Below, one piece after another: positions 10,717 through 23,548 of a DNA stretch of 64,000 nucleotides (its first letter is position 1; every line of letters begins with the position of its first letter). Source of the DNA: Fistulifera solaris. Its lineage: Eukaryota > Bacillariophyta > Bacillariophyceae > Naviculales > Stauroneidaceae. Location: NCBI GenBank assembly GCA_030295235.1, contig AP026151.1, positions 372,001 to 436,000 on the forward strand, read 5' to 3'. The position numbers and the translations under genes were made by a program. A model generated the notes under the pieces. That model was not told where the DNA came from and searched no databases. It saw only the letters and a program-made list of their open reading frames with translations.

Positions 10717-13700
10717 GTTATACGAATTCCCGTTGTTCCTTTGCACTGTTCGTGCTTTTCCTTCTCTAGCCGTCGCTAGCCTTCCCTGCCTTCTAGCTTC
10801 TTATCCCGCACCGTCGTGCGCCCGGTCATCATCATGACAGTTTCTCTCCTCCAACCTTTCGGTTGCCATACGATCCGCTCACGCCCATTCGCCGGCAAAC
10901 CTTCTTATGCCACCGCCGAACGCCGGCCGTGAGATGATGGCAAACGCCCTTTCCGTCTCTTCTCCCCATTGGGGGCGGGCGTCATGGGCATGTCTTTCTC
11001 CTCCTCTCCGATGCGGAATTCGAGGCCCTCGCCAACGCTCTCCCGCCGTTGCGCTCGTCCACCCCGGTCCTCATGTCGAGTATCCACCCAACGCCACCAG
11101 TGCTCAGCGTGCCGATGCGAATCGGGCCTACGATACCGCTAGGTTGAGGACTACGAAGCGTCAAGAATACGTTCACAACTTGTTGCGTCAGCTTGTCAAC
11201 AAGGCCGTCGAACCCATGTATTTGATGCCGCTTCGTACCACCGTCGTCGGTCTTGGTCGTGTTGACATGGACAGCAATCTCATCCATATTCGCTGACATA
11301 CTCGCTTACTTGGTGGACAACTACACCACCATCACCGCTGCTGAAATCGAATCGAATCGTTGCCAGCCTGTTGAGCGCTTGGTCTCCTGACCAACCGATC
11401 CAGGCGTTGTGGAATCGTCACTTGGAGATTCGCGAGTTTGCTGAAGCCGCGGGAGAACCACTTTCTGATCGTACTATGATGGATCAGACGTTGGCGCTTC
11501 TCACCAACATCGGTCACGGCTCGTTCCAGTCCGCTATGGATGCATGGCGTCGTCGTTCTGCGCGGCGGACAAAACGTCGCCAACTTTGTGGAACACTTTA
11601 CGGCAGAGCATGCTGCTTTGCAGGAGCAACGCACCACTTCGGCCGCCGGTTATCATCACGCCAATGCGGCCGGGCGCTGGCAGCTCCTCCTCTCGTCCCA
11701 CCGGCACCGCACTTGGCCGCCGCCAGTGGTCCGTCCGTCGCCCCTTCAAACCCTTTTGAAGTGGTCTGCCATGGGGGATTCAAGATGCATTATTGCTGGA
11801 CCCACGGGTTGGGGTTGAATCCTCAACACACCAGCCAGTCGTGCAACAATCCTGGCGACGGACATGTCCGCACTGCAACGTTGCAAACTGCCAAGGACAC
11901 TAAGGGTAGCACTCGGATCAATCTGGCGGCCGTCGGCCTCCTCCGGCTCCGGCTGCGGCTCCGGCTCAGGCCTGAGAACGGGGGGAAGCCTACGGTACGC
12001 ATTGAATTGCCCGATAACGATATTAAACCATCCGAATCAGCATTTAATGTCTCTACTGTAGGTCCTCCCGCCTCGTTATCCCCATCCCTCTGACGGTATT
12101 GCCGACTCTGGTTGTACCAGTCACTTTTTACCCGTCGACACTCCCGTCGAATCCTGTGTTCCCACTTTGCATCCCATCACGATTGCTAATCCCAACGGCA
12201 CGCTCATGTATTCCACTCATGATGCTGTGCTTGCCCTTCCCGGACTTCCGCTGTCAGCCCCGAACGGCCCATGTGGTTCCTGACTTGCACACCAAGCCCC
12301 TTCTCTCCATCGGTCAGTTGTGCGACGCCCGGGTGCACCGTTCACTTCACTGCGGAACGCATTCACGTGCATTTTAACGGGTCGCTTATCCTCTCCGGTA
12401 AGCGATCTTCGGAAACAAAGTTGTCGACTCTCCCCCTTTCTTCTCCCACTGCCGGATTTTTCTGCCAATGAGCCCTCTGCGCAAGCATTGGCGGTGTCTG
12501 AGGGTGCGTCTCCCCCCGACGCCGTTCCTGTTTCGGGAGTCCGTGTCTGTGTCTCATTTGGCACCGTGTCTCTCGGATACACATTTGGCCGTGTCTGAGG
12601 GTGCGCGCCCCCCGTTACCTTTCTGTCCACCCCGTCCGTGGCTGTGGATGTCTCGACCCCGTGTATTCCCCGCGCTCCCCCAGCGGTGCCTGTGGGTGTG
12701 TCGTCCTCACACAGTCACCCCATCGCCATGTCTGAGGGTGTCGGGTCCCCAACTGACACTGTCTGTCCATTCGTGTCTCCTTCAGTCACGGATTCGGGCT
12801 AATGCCGCCGTCTCGGTCACCACTCCGGCTTCCTTGGTTGCTTTTGCTCATGCTACTCTCTTTTCGGCCAGCACTTTCCACTTTGGACGCCGCATTACAG
12901 CGTGATCTTCTACCACATTTCCCGGCCTAACCCGTCACACGTTACGCCGTCACCCGCCTCATTCAATCGCTATGACCAAAGGCCATTTGGATCAAATTCG
13001 CAAAAATCTCCGCTCTACTAAGCGCCCTGGCATCTTGGCCACCACCAATGCCCAATCCACAGAGTCCGACCTCCAATGTGACGCCTTCCCGGAACCACTT
13101 CTTGATGCCGAGCGAACTCATCATTGCTTCGCCGGCATTATCCAGCCAACCGGCCAAACCTATAGCGACCAGACTGGTCGTTTCCCCGCCCTCTCCAGTA
13201 CAGGCAACAATTATCTTTTTGTCTTATATGACTACGATAGTAATTGCATTTTTGCCGAACCTCTCCCAAGTCGCAAGGCCAATCACATTTTGACCGCTTT
13301 TCAGACCGTCCATTCGCGAACTTTGTCGGGCGGGACTCAAACCCTCGTCTGCATCGTCTCGACAACGAATGTGACATTTCGCTCAAGGAATTTATGGTCG
13401 ACAAAGGTATCGACTTTCAGCTCACCCCGCCACATGTTCATCGCCGCAATGCGGCGAACGTGCCATTCGAACGTTCCAAAACCACTTTATAGCCGGTTTG
13501 TGCAGCACTGACCGCAACTTCCCCATTCATTTATGGGATCGGTTGTTGCCGCAAGCATTACTTACCTTGAATCTTTTACGCACGTCTCGCATCAATCCTC
13601 GCTTGTCCGGCCTATGCACAAGTCTTCGGAGCATTCAATTTCGATCGCACCCCACTCGGCCCCCCCTGGCACCAAGGTCCTTGTCCACGAAAAACCCGGG

Positions 13701-16108
13701 CAACGCACTACTTGGGCGCCGCACGCAGTGGAAGGTTGGTATCTGGGTCCCGCATTGGAATCGTATCGCTGCTTTCGTGTGTGGATTTGGGACACCAAAA
13801 TGGAACGCATCACCGATACTCTCGAGTGGTTCCCCGAGCATGTTACCATGCCTTCTGCCTCGCCCCGCGGATGTGTTATTGGCAGGTCTTCGCTGACGTT
13901 TCCCAGGCCCTCCGTGATCCAGGACTACCGTCCGCTTTACCCATCAGTGCCGACAGTCATGTGGCGGAGTTAAAACGTCTCGTAGACGTCCTCACGGGTC
14001 CCGCCGACACCCCGATCAACCTTCCTCCTCCCGCCTCGTCTTGCCCTCCTCCCTCGTCTCGCACGGACCCGAAGCGTGTCACCTTCGCTGACGATGTACC
14101 GCTGAGTACTGCGCCTTCCTCGCCACAGCTTCGTACTATCGATACACCTTTCACTGGCAGTGTCAAAAAACGATCTGCTCGGACTCGGCCGCGCACCAAA
14201 TCGTCTCCTCGCAACCACCGACATGCTCCCCACCATTCGCACGGCACTCGGGCCAACAAACGAATTGCTCTAGCCGCCACTGCGTCCGCCACTAACGTAT
14301 CCCCCGGCGAATCTTTCTTACATCATGCGTTACACGGAAATGCTCTCAATCCCGAAACCGGCAAAGTCGCGGAATATCCCGAATTGAGTCGTTCGTCTGA
14401 TGGCCCTAAATGGATAAACGCCAATGATGAGGGAAGTTCACCGTCTCGCCCAAGGGTATCGCGACATCAAAGGGTCCAACACTTTGAACTTCATTTCCAT
14501 CAAGGATATTCCGAAGGGCGTCGCGCGTATGTTCGTGTTGTTTGTGCTTTTCGGCCGGAGAAGGATAACCCATTTCGTGTCCGTTGGTGCATCGGCGGTG
14601 ACCAGATCTACTTCGCTGGTGACAAGTCTACCAAAACAGCGGCATTGGAAACTGCCAAACTGTTTTTCAATAGCGTGTTGTCCACCAAGAACGGCAAAAT
14701 GATGACTCTAGATCTCAAGGACTACTATCTCGGCACCACCTTGCCGACTTGGAATACATTCGCATTCGGTGGCACTCCTTTCCCAGCACATCATTGACCA
14801 TTACAACCTTGAGCCACTCATTCATAAAGGTTTCGTTTACGCGCTGATTAGCAAGGGCATGTATGGTCTACCTCAAGCGGGAAAGTTGGCCAATGATCAA
14901 CTTATCGATCGTTTAGCTCCTCATGGGTATCATCCAGTCCCGCACACGCACGGGTTATGGCGCGATTCACGGTCCGATTTAACCTTCACCCTTGTCGTGG
15001 ACGATTTTGCCGTCAAATACACCAACGAAACTGACGTTCATCGGCTTCTCACCACTTCACGAGAGTCAGGCTATCGACTTTCCGAAGATTGGTCGGGTAC
15101 ACGCTATGTCGGTCTCCACCTCGATTGGGATTATAATGCGGCGTGCCGTCGGACGTTTCTATGCCCGGTTACATTGAACGCTGCCTTGTCTCGGTTCCAG
15201 CATGCAGCTCCCGTTGAACCTGAGGACTCCCCACACCCGTGGCAACAACCTGTGTACGGTGCCAAAACCCAATACACTGATGCTCCAGACGACACTCCGT
15301 TTTTGGATGCCAAGGATATCAACTTGCTACAACAAATCATTGGCGTGCTTCTCTATTATGCGCGTGCCGTTGACAGCACCATGCTGCCCGCATTGGGTTC
15401 CATCGCCGCCATGCAAGCCAAACCAACCATGAAGACTATGGAAACGTTGACCCAACTTCTCAATTATTGCGCGTCGCATCCATCCGCCGTCATTCGGGGT
15501 ACCATGCTAGCGACATGGTTCTATGGATTGACAGCGATGCCTCAGATTTGAGTGTTTCGGAAGCCAGATCCCGGGCCGCTGGATACTATTTTCTAAGTTC
15601 CAATCCGGCATCTTTGTCCGATCCTACCTCGCCACCAGCCAACGGGCGCCATCACAGTCTATTGTCAAATTATGAAGCACGTCGTCTCTAGCGCTGCGGA
15701 GGCGGAATTGGGAGCCCTATTTTTAAATGCACAGAATTCCTGTCCGTTACGTGTCGCCCTTAGAAGAAATGGGTCATCCCCAACCAGCAACCCCTATTCA
15801 AACGGATAATAGTACGGCCGCTGGTATTGTCAACGACACAGTCAAACAAAAGCGCTCTAAGGCAATGGACATGCGATTCTATTGGATTCAGCGATCGGGT
15901 ACGTCAAGGTCAATTTCATGTTTATTGGAAAGAGGGGGCAGGTAACAAGGCTGATTATTTTACGAAACATCATGCTACGGGCGCATCATCGCTCAATGCG
16001 TCCTTTGTATCTACATGAGCCTTCTTCTGGGTCCTACTATGATCCCATCAGCGCCTTCTCCTGATGTTTCTAGCTCGATCTCCGACTCCGAGATTCGAGG
16101 TGAGGGTG

Positions 16109-16272
16109 TATTGATATTGCCCCTCACCGGTGCGACACCAATCAGTGACGCGCCCGAGGCAATGACACAAAGCCTCGAATCCAGGACCACTCATCACTCG
16201 CAACCAAGTAAACATACCTCATAAATTCGTATAACACTTTTGTTGTCGACTGTGCTGTTGTAGAGATCAACA
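16109..16272 (+). repeat. 3' LTR
   Basis: 164 bp, near-identical to the left LTR. It is preceded by a purine-rich tract (GAGGTGAGGG) and followed by ATTAA. Confidence 0.92.
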
Positions 16273-16277
16273 ATTAA

Positions 16278-17394
16278 AACACACATGAAGGAGGAGAAAC
16301 GCAATGCATGCTTTCTTTGCCCCATTGCAGCTGTACGACGAAAAGTAAGAATTTGGGTACCGGTCTCGTCCGTCCGCGAATGAATGAGGATGACGTGAAC
16401 GCATTTGATGTCGTACCGAAATAAGCTTGATATTGCAACGGATGCGGAAATCCGAAGACCGCGACTGACCAATCACACTTTTGGAGTAACTCAGTCACGG
16501 ATGTTATGGCCATGCTGTTTACACTTTCAATCTATAGTAATTCTACATCGCCGCCCCCGTTTGACCGCCGACCGTGAGAAAATCGCTGACAACTGACAAC
16601 TGACAAACAATTGGTGGTCACTCCGTGGCCCAGTGGTAACCCCAAGGCTTTCGTCGTCGGGGGTTGGAACTGATATCGGATCCTCCCTCGCCACCTCCAC
16701 CACACGTGGCAAATGTGGTGTTCTCATTGATATTTCCGCCGTTTCCACAACGCTTCTACTGGGTTGAGGATCTGCTTTCTGCTGGGAGCTGGGAGCTGGG
16801 AGTTCGGATTCCGTAGTAATGTAGTATAATCAATTTTGTAGTAAAGAGGCTAGATGGGTCTATGTTGTCAGATCGCAGACGTCCCCGTAAGGGTTGATAT
16901 CTGTGGTCTGGCATCGCCCGTTGGAGCCAGGTTGACACATTGACACACACAAACAATTGGTGGAATTCCATGGACTGTCGTTGGCAGACACATGCGTTAC
17001 TGGTCCGTCATTTCTTAGTACTATAGACGTTCCTGTACGAACGATTGTCGTTGAACAGTCGTTGTCACCTTAAGTAGTTCATTCAACGGCCCAACGCATG
17101 CTTTCATTGGATCCCGCACTGTGGTTATTTAGACGAAAACAACCTAAGTGTTGTACAGAAATTTCGATTGTCGGCCAGCCCGCGTCCACCGATTTAGGAC
17201 ATCGATTCGGTCGATCTTTTTTAGCGATGACAGAGCACCGCGTTGGGCAATAAAATACAACAGCGGCAATCAAGAATCAAAGGACGCGATGCGTTAACTG
17301 TTATCATCTGGACGTTGAGATACTCGCACCTTTATTACGCTTTCCTTCAAGAAATAAGACGGATTGAAGCAATCGACCTCGCAAGCCACACACC
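16278..17394. other. Intergenic with short repeats
   Basis: No gene recognised. A 15-mer ACAAACAATTGGTGG occurs at 16603-16617 and again at 16949-16963, and a short run of CTGGGAG units lies near 16780-16800. A tRNA-like A-box stretch follows the first 15-mer but does not make a good tRNA. The right end holds the PDZ gene promoter. Confidence 0.4.
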
Positions 17395-19829
17395 ATGGCG
17401 ACCCCTTACATGGATAGTAACAATCTACGGTCGGTCACACCCGCGACTTCGAACGCACGGTACGCGGGGCGATATCCCTCGGCCAGCCGCGATCACACTC
17501 GACGGGATGATACTACAATGGACGCGACGAAGGGAGCACCGTCGAGTACGGGTTTGATTCGATTAACACTCAAGAAACCCATGGGGATTGTCTTTGAACC
17601 GATGTATGATCCGCATCAGCAGTCGGTGCAACGCGGCGTGCGCATTTGCGATTTACCCCGCACAGGTGCCGCGGCTATGTCAAGGAAGCTGCAAATTGGT
17701 GATGAATTGCTGCAGATTAATGAAACGACCGTATCGCGAATGACATTCGATGAGATTATGGATTTCATCATCGAAGCCGATCCCGAATCGGTGAACCTCT
17801 TATTTCGTCGTCCGAAAAAAGAAGCACTGCAAGCGCGGCAGGGAGGAGTACAGCAAAAGCTGAACGCGGCGATCAACAAAGATAGCACGGTTAAATGGGA
17901 TGAAGCCGTGGATACGGAAAAGTCAAAAGACAAAAGGGCGCCAAATACTCACGCAAGAAGAGAGCCAAGAAAGGATCCGTCAGCGAAGAAGAAGAAACCT
18001 TACAAAGCTCCGTCGCTGATTCGTACGAAAAGAGGGGACGACGCAAGAAGAACAAGTCGAGGCGAGGTGGGCCCTATGAGTCGGAATCGTTCTTAGACTT
18101 GCTCATTGATACGATCTGCTCCAATACAAATGGGATCTGTCGCGACATTTACCGAAAAGATGACGATTATTCGTATGAGGACGATAGTATGAGTGAATTC
18201 GACGAAGAAACCTACGCTACTTACGAAGAATCCATTGAGCGCCGGCCAGAAAAATCGTCCAAGAAGAAATCAAAATACGATGATGAAACAGACATGGAAT
18301 CAAGGCGAAACCGCCGAAAAGAATCAAAGAACAAAGGCAGAGGGAGTTCGAAAAGTACGAGGATGATGGAACTCTCGAAACTGTTGAGTCTTCGGATCGC
18401 TTGAAAGACGAGCGCCGAACGGCTCCGACTTCGCAACCGCATGGCCTTGTGCCGGATCCGATGTTGCAAATGCACTCTCCCCCGATTCTTCCCGTTATTG
18501 TTGGCGAGGGGGGATGACGAGATTAACCGTGCACCCATCAGAGAGCTGGAGTATGAAGATGACAATGGAGCGGACGTGTCGGTGATGGAAAGCTTGGGCG
18601 GGCCATCACTTCTCATCGAGAAACAACGTACGGCAGCGCTGCAGTCACCACAGCAATCGCAAACAGTCCCAAAAGAAATCATCGACAATTACGGATTGGA
18701 TTATGTACCTGCCTATGGAATGACAAGGACACAAACGATTCAAAACGATCCTATCAAGTTTTATTCACATGTCGTAAAGCAACTATTGGAGAAGAATGAA
18801 CCCGAGAAAGTGCGTCTGTTGGATAAGCTCATGGCCAAGTACAAAGGCCGCGAAGATCATCTTGTTCAGAAACTGTCTGTACGATACGACAAGGCTTCTG
18901 GCGGAGAAGTTGCGCCAACTGACAATCCGGACAGAAGTAGTGATGAAGTTGAATTCAGCGACGCTGTGAAGAAATCAAAGGAAAGCTACAATGCCGCGGC
19001 CGCCGTCAATATGGCGAGGGATCGCATGCACGCGGTTTCGCCGATGGGAGTTGGAATGCGTGACGATTGGCCAGAAAAAGAACATAAAGAAGAAGAGTAT
19101 GATGATGTTCCGGAAGAAGACAATTCCGTCAGTGGCTCCGAGTATTCTGGCGATTCTGTGGATGGCACCTCACCTGCGGTGATTGCCCAAGTATCGGAGT
19201 TATTGAATTACGTATACGGCAAGACATCGGTACCGGGACAGATTGATCGTGTTTCAACGATTATGCGTGCGTACGAGGGTCGCGAGGGAGTGCTTTTGGA
19301 GCTTTTGGAAACCAAGGCGCTGATCAAGGCCAACAAAGAGAAAGAAAGCGAAGCTGATCTTCCGTCGTTTTTACGAAATTCCAATTCGTCACAAGCGTCA
19401 CGGAATGCCGAGGATTTGAGTGGAGGAGGAAGTCTTCCACCCGTGACACCCATGGCCGCCACGCAAGGACAAGGGACACTCATCAATGACGATATTTCCT
19501 CCATGAGCGGGGTCTCCAACCCGGCACCCGAGCCATACAACAACAAGTATGGAATGGTAAGTTGGTGCTGCTTTGTTGATCGGATGCTCTCTTTGATTAG
19601 TTCTCACAAACTGTTTCTTCTTAGAATGAATATTCTCAGAAAATCATGTCCGAGGATGAAGACACGGGACTGGAAGCTCCACGAACAGGCTCGTCGAAGG
19701 AGAGAAGTAGCGAATCTTCTCTGGACAAGGACAAGAAAAAGAAGAAAAGGTCTATTCGGAGGCTTATTTGGGAAGAAGAAGGGTAAAGAGACGACTTCTC
19801 GGCCATCCTCGCGAATGAAAAAGCGCTGA
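17395..19829 (+). CDS. PDZ-domain protein, highly charged
   Basis: One PDZ domain at about residues 52-142: MGIVFEP as the binding loop, then GVRICDLPRTGAAAMSRKLQIGDELLQINE and MTFDEIMDFI, ending FRRPKK. The rest is basic and acidic low complexity with two similar helical blocks near KFYSHVVKQLLEKNEPEKVRLLDKLM and VIAQVSELLNYVYGK, each ending in KGRED or EGREG. These may be a repeated diatom module. The C-terminus reads GLFGGLFGKKKGKE. There is an intron at 19557-19624. Apparent indels lie in A runs at 17925-17928 and 18326-18328, a G run at 18508-18513, and probably an A run near 19739-19746. Reading across them gives about 788 aa. No membrane segment is visible. Probably a scaffold; the partner is unknown. 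Confidence 0.8.
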
Positions 19830-20222
19830 AGTGTGGAATGAATATTATTTATAGACTTGTTTCGTGCTCCTGTATCATGGTATTCAAGGTGATATATTCT
19901 TCACAGCTTCACTTCTTAATAACACTGCATTTTCTTCCGTCTTTTATTACTTTTGCTTGTTTCGGGTAGACTAGTTTCATGTTGTCGTTCCGGACTGTCG
20001 CGGTCCTGAGGTGATGTTCCTTATCCTTAAATGACTCGAACACCGAGATCTTTTCTTCAATCACGACAACTGTCGACTGCGAAAAAGCACGCGCAGCAAC
20101 AACACGCGAGACGAGATCGAACCCGAGGAACATCACGAAACTTCAACCAGCGTTCCTTCTATTCAATTATTCTTTATCCAAACAGGTGCCTGAAAAGAAC
20201 AATCATCAGACTCCGTTCAAAC
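19830..20222. other. Intergenic, promoter of the SOUL gene
   Basis: No gene, RNA or repeat is seen. ORFs in this stretch on either strand do not look like protein and lack family features. Confidence 0.45.
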
Positions 20223-21599
20223 ATGCGACTTCTTTTCCTGCTGCCGGTCGTTTCGACGGCGTGGGTCCTGCCCGTGAGGAATCATCGTGCGACAACAACG
20301 TTGGCGTCCTCGACGACGGATGATTTTGCGAGCTTTGCGGCATCGTTAGAAGAAGATACTCGTTCCACAACAGTCACAACGAAAGATCCTATGATCAAAA
20401 AACAAATCATGGCAAGAAGATTTAGATGAATTTCTCAATCCGATGACACCCGCAGCGAGGAAACAAGTCTTGCTGAGCGATCTGGCCGGTGCGAATTCGG
20501 AGATTCAAGCGAGTATTCAATCGGCACTCCGCGATGGGACGGTACGTTTCTTGTGCTGTGTGTACTTTTGAGAAGCCCATTCATCTCACTTTCTACAGAT
20601 TGATCCTCTGCTGACACCACGGGGCAAACGATTGCAAGAGGGAACTCGTGCGGTCGCCCGACAAGTCGTTAGTGATATTTTACCATCCCTGGCGATTTCG
20701 TTTCCCCCACCTTCGGTATCACAAGGACTGTTTCCTCCGCCGCCCTTTCCCTTTCCACCGGCGGAAGATATCAATCGTCTGGGAACACGCGTCTTCAATG
20801 CATTGCAAAACCAAATTCAAACGGGTTTTAAAAATTTGCAGGAAGATTTGCAGGATCCGACGACCCGGATTCCGCAACGATTGTCGCAACAAACAGAAGA
20901 AATATTACAAGAAGCTGCTAATGTGTTTTCGGAGACACCCGCCGGTTTGAAGGAACCACCGTACCAAGTGGTCGCGACGACAGAGGCTTATGAGATTCGT
21001 GATTATGAAGGTTATACAGTGGCGATAACCAATATGATGATGACGGGGACGGACGATCCGTACTTTACGCCCAATACGAATAACTTAGGCGAGCAAGGCC
21101 GAGCCTTCAACTCCTGGCGGCTTATCTTTTTGGAGCCAATCGACAAAAGGAAGTCTTGGATATGACCACTCCTGTGACCACCACCATGTCCGGCGAAATG
21201 CGTTTTTATATTGATAGCAACAATCCTCCCGACCCGTTAGAACAAGATGAAAGTAAGAATGTATACGAGACGGATACGATTCGTATTGAGGAAATTCCTC
21301 CCGCTCGTTTAGCGGTGCGTCGGTTTTACGGCTTTGTAACGCAAGGCGAAGTAGCGCGACAAAAGGAAGCTTTATTGACGGCTTTGGCTCTCGATGGAGA
21401 CTACGAATTGGACGTCCCACACGGACAAACCGTGAAACATCTCATTTTCCAATACAATCCACCTTACACCATTCCGGTCGTTCGGCGCAACGAAATTGCG
21501 GTTCCCATTAGTCGCGTCAGTGAAATTGAAACACCAGAAAGCGCCGACCGAATTTCCGAAAATTGGATCTCGCCATCGGACGGGGAGTCGGAGAGCTAA
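20223..21599 (+). CDS. SOUL heme-binding family protein, plastid-type
   Basis: SOUL/HBP proteins bind heme or tetrapyrroles; plastid members are linked to tetrapyrrole handling. The start at 20223 gives MRLLFLLPVVSTAWVLP, a signal peptide with an STAW site (Trp can replace Phe in the diatom motif). An unknown helical region and a Pro/Phe-rich linker follow. The SOUL domain then begins at PYQVVATTEAYEIRDYEGY and includes DMTTPVTTTM and ARLAVRRFYGF. There is an intron at 20542-20598. Apparent indels lie in an A run at 20397-20402 (one too many) and a C run at 21113-21114 (one too few). Reading across them gives about 439 aa, longer than simple SOUL proteins because of the N-terminal extension. 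The exact ligand cannot be read from the sequence. Confidence 0.88.
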
Positions 21600-21779
21600 T
21601 CCGATTTCTTTCGTAACCCGACGTGTTATAAAACCATAATGTAAATTGAAAAAGTAGACGTTGCCACATCTTTACTACAGGAATACGCATACAGTCTTGG
21701 TGTTTTTCATTGATTCGAAACTATATAATCGATCATTTAACTGTTTGTTTGTGAAATTCGTTATTCAACTTTCGGCAAC

Positions 21780-23203
21780 TCAGAATCCAAAATACTTATC
21801 TCCGCCATCGTAGGCCGGGTCTCGTTTTCGAAAACCGGTTTCAAACACCACACCCGACACTTTCACACCGCAATCTTCAATCAGTGTTTCGGTCCAACAT
21901 TTCATCCCAAACTTGTTCTTCATGAGCCCGTGATAATGAAAGCGGAAGACACTCCCTTCATCGTGTTTATCAATTGACAATAATTCGACCGAAGATCCCA
22001 AAATATTCAAAGCCGTTTGGATGGATTCAACTATTTCCGGATCACACTCTCCTTTCCGCAAGGTTCCCACCAGTGTTTGATACTTTTCGTACGGAGCCCG
22101 CTGCTGTTGATGCCACGCCAGGGATACTTCTTCCGGCATCCATTCGGCATTTTTCGCACGGGCCAATTCGACGGCCTTGACGCGGGCCCGGTACGGATCG
22201 AGGGCATCAAAATCGGTTTGGTGTTGCGGCTCCGTGAATCGATTGTTGGTGTATTCTTTGGGTTCAAAGTACATTTGTTCCGGGTAACCGTGCCAACGCG
22301 CCACGTGACGGGGTATCTCCATGCCGGGAAGAAAGGGATCGACGTAGGTTTCCATGACTTCCAAGGACTTGCGGAATTGCACGACATCTTCATTGTATTG
22401 AATTTCGGGATCGCCTTCGGGTTTTGTTGCGGTACCATGGAATCATCTTTCGTTCGGGCATCAATCATGAAAGAATCGCGCGACCCCAAAATGGCGCGCG
22501 TGTCCACGGGATTAGAAGGACCAAAGATGGGATCGTATCCAATTTCGACACCATCTTCATTTTTTTCAGTCTCTTCCAAATACTGTACATTCTCTTGATT
22601 CATGGCGGCAATGTTGGGATCCATTTCACCCGAGAACGGATCCCATTCATAATCAAATCGACTTCGCAAATCTTGAATCGTCCAAGTTCCCAACGTATCC
22701 GCATCGATCGCATCGGGATCGTTGGTATCGAATTGGGCCTTTTCATCTTGTTCCAACGTTCCGTAATTTTGGAGACCCTCATAGCGGCGTTGGCCGTTCA
22801 CAATTTCTTGTTCGATGCGGGCCTTGATGGCCAATTGTTCTTCTGTTTCAATAATCGCACCGGGACGTCCTCCCGTCAAATTACCCAACAAACGTTCGTC
22901 CACGTGACGGGGAGCAAAATATTGGGGTGCATCGTCGGTAGTGCCGCGCCATTTCGAGGAAGCAGTCGTAGTGGGCTTGGATGGTGGTGTTGTCACCGAT
23001 GTCGGTGGCTCGACGGTGGCTTTTGCCGTCGTTTTGGATGATTTTGTGCTTGTTTTGCTCTTGCTTTTCTTCTTCTTATTACTGCTGGATCCTTTGGAAG
23101 TACTTTCGAGCGCGACGATTGATGTTCTTCCCCGGACACGAGGACGATGGGGCACAAACGCCTGTGCTGTCAGGATGGAAAGAAGAACAATCGCTGCTTT
23201 CAT
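21780..23203 (-). CDS. Unknown protein with plastid-type leader
   Basis: Starts MKAAIVLLSILTAQAFVPHRP, a signal peptide with AQAF as the likely plastid site. A Ser/Lys/Thr-rich linker follows, then a conserved-looking acidic domain (RHVDERLLGNLTGGRPGA, then FDYEWDPFSGEMDPNI). A compact C-terminal domain carries ETYVDPFLPGMEIPRHV, LNILGSSVELLSIDKHDEGS and FRFHYHGLMKNKFGMKCWTE. I do not recognise the family. The last block resembles an alpha/beta fold of the SnoaL/NTF2 kind only loosely, and I do not assign it. One apparent indel lies in a G run at 22419-22421. Expected length is about 474 aa. No intron is needed. Confidence 0.7.
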
Positions 23204-23548
23204 TCTTATTTTGGTTATGTAGGACGAGCGTGTTTCAAGTTGTATTACTCTTGTTGATAATTGTCGAAAAGTAGCGTAGCGTTTCTTGAATTTTACAAAT
23301 AATAATGGAAAGAAGGCAGGGTCAACTGATTGATGTTGATGTTGATGCGGTCGAAGAATACCAACAAAAGGAAAATCAAAATGGCGAGTTTTGTTGTGTG
23401 GTGCAGAATCGGTGTTTCTCTCCTCTACTTGAAACACTACAGTGATCTTTAAAGTGGTACTCACTTGCTTATTTCTACCCTTAATGGGATTATGGATAGA
23501 AAACTCGAAACGACGACTCTTGTTTCAACGAAACTATTTTTCATTATT
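23204..23548. other. Intergenic
   Basis: 5' flank of the unknown plastid-type gene and 3' flank of ArgRS. Nothing else is seen. Confidence 0.45.

Larger units (their letters stand above)
10552..16272 (+). mobile_element. Ty1/Copia LTR retrotransposon, broken copy
   Basis: A 5.7-kb element with LTRs at 10552-10716 and 16109-16272 and a 5-bp duplication ATTAA outside them. Parts in Copia order on the plus strand: gag-like region with a His/Cys-rich segment (about 10.9-12.0 kb), aspartic protease (about 12.1 kb), integrase (about 13.0-13.9 kb), reverse transcriptase (about 14.4-15.3 kb) and RNase H (about 15.5-16.0 kb). Integrase before RT marks it as Copia, not Gypsy; it probably belongs to the diatom CoDi group, judged from context only. 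A purine-rich tract precedes the right LTR. The coding part is broken, with at least ten interruptions as it stands here. The two LTRs differ at about one position, so the insertion is young. It lies head-to-head with SufS. Confidence 0.93.

Noticed and set aside
16620-16700. Possible tRNA gene (A-box-like TGGCCCAGTGGTAA)
   Set aside because: The B-box is poor and I cannot fold an acceptor and anticodon stem from it.
19909-20136. 75-codon minus-strand ORF before the SOUL gene
   Set aside because: Overlaps promoter DNA, no homology features, ends in simple Lys text.
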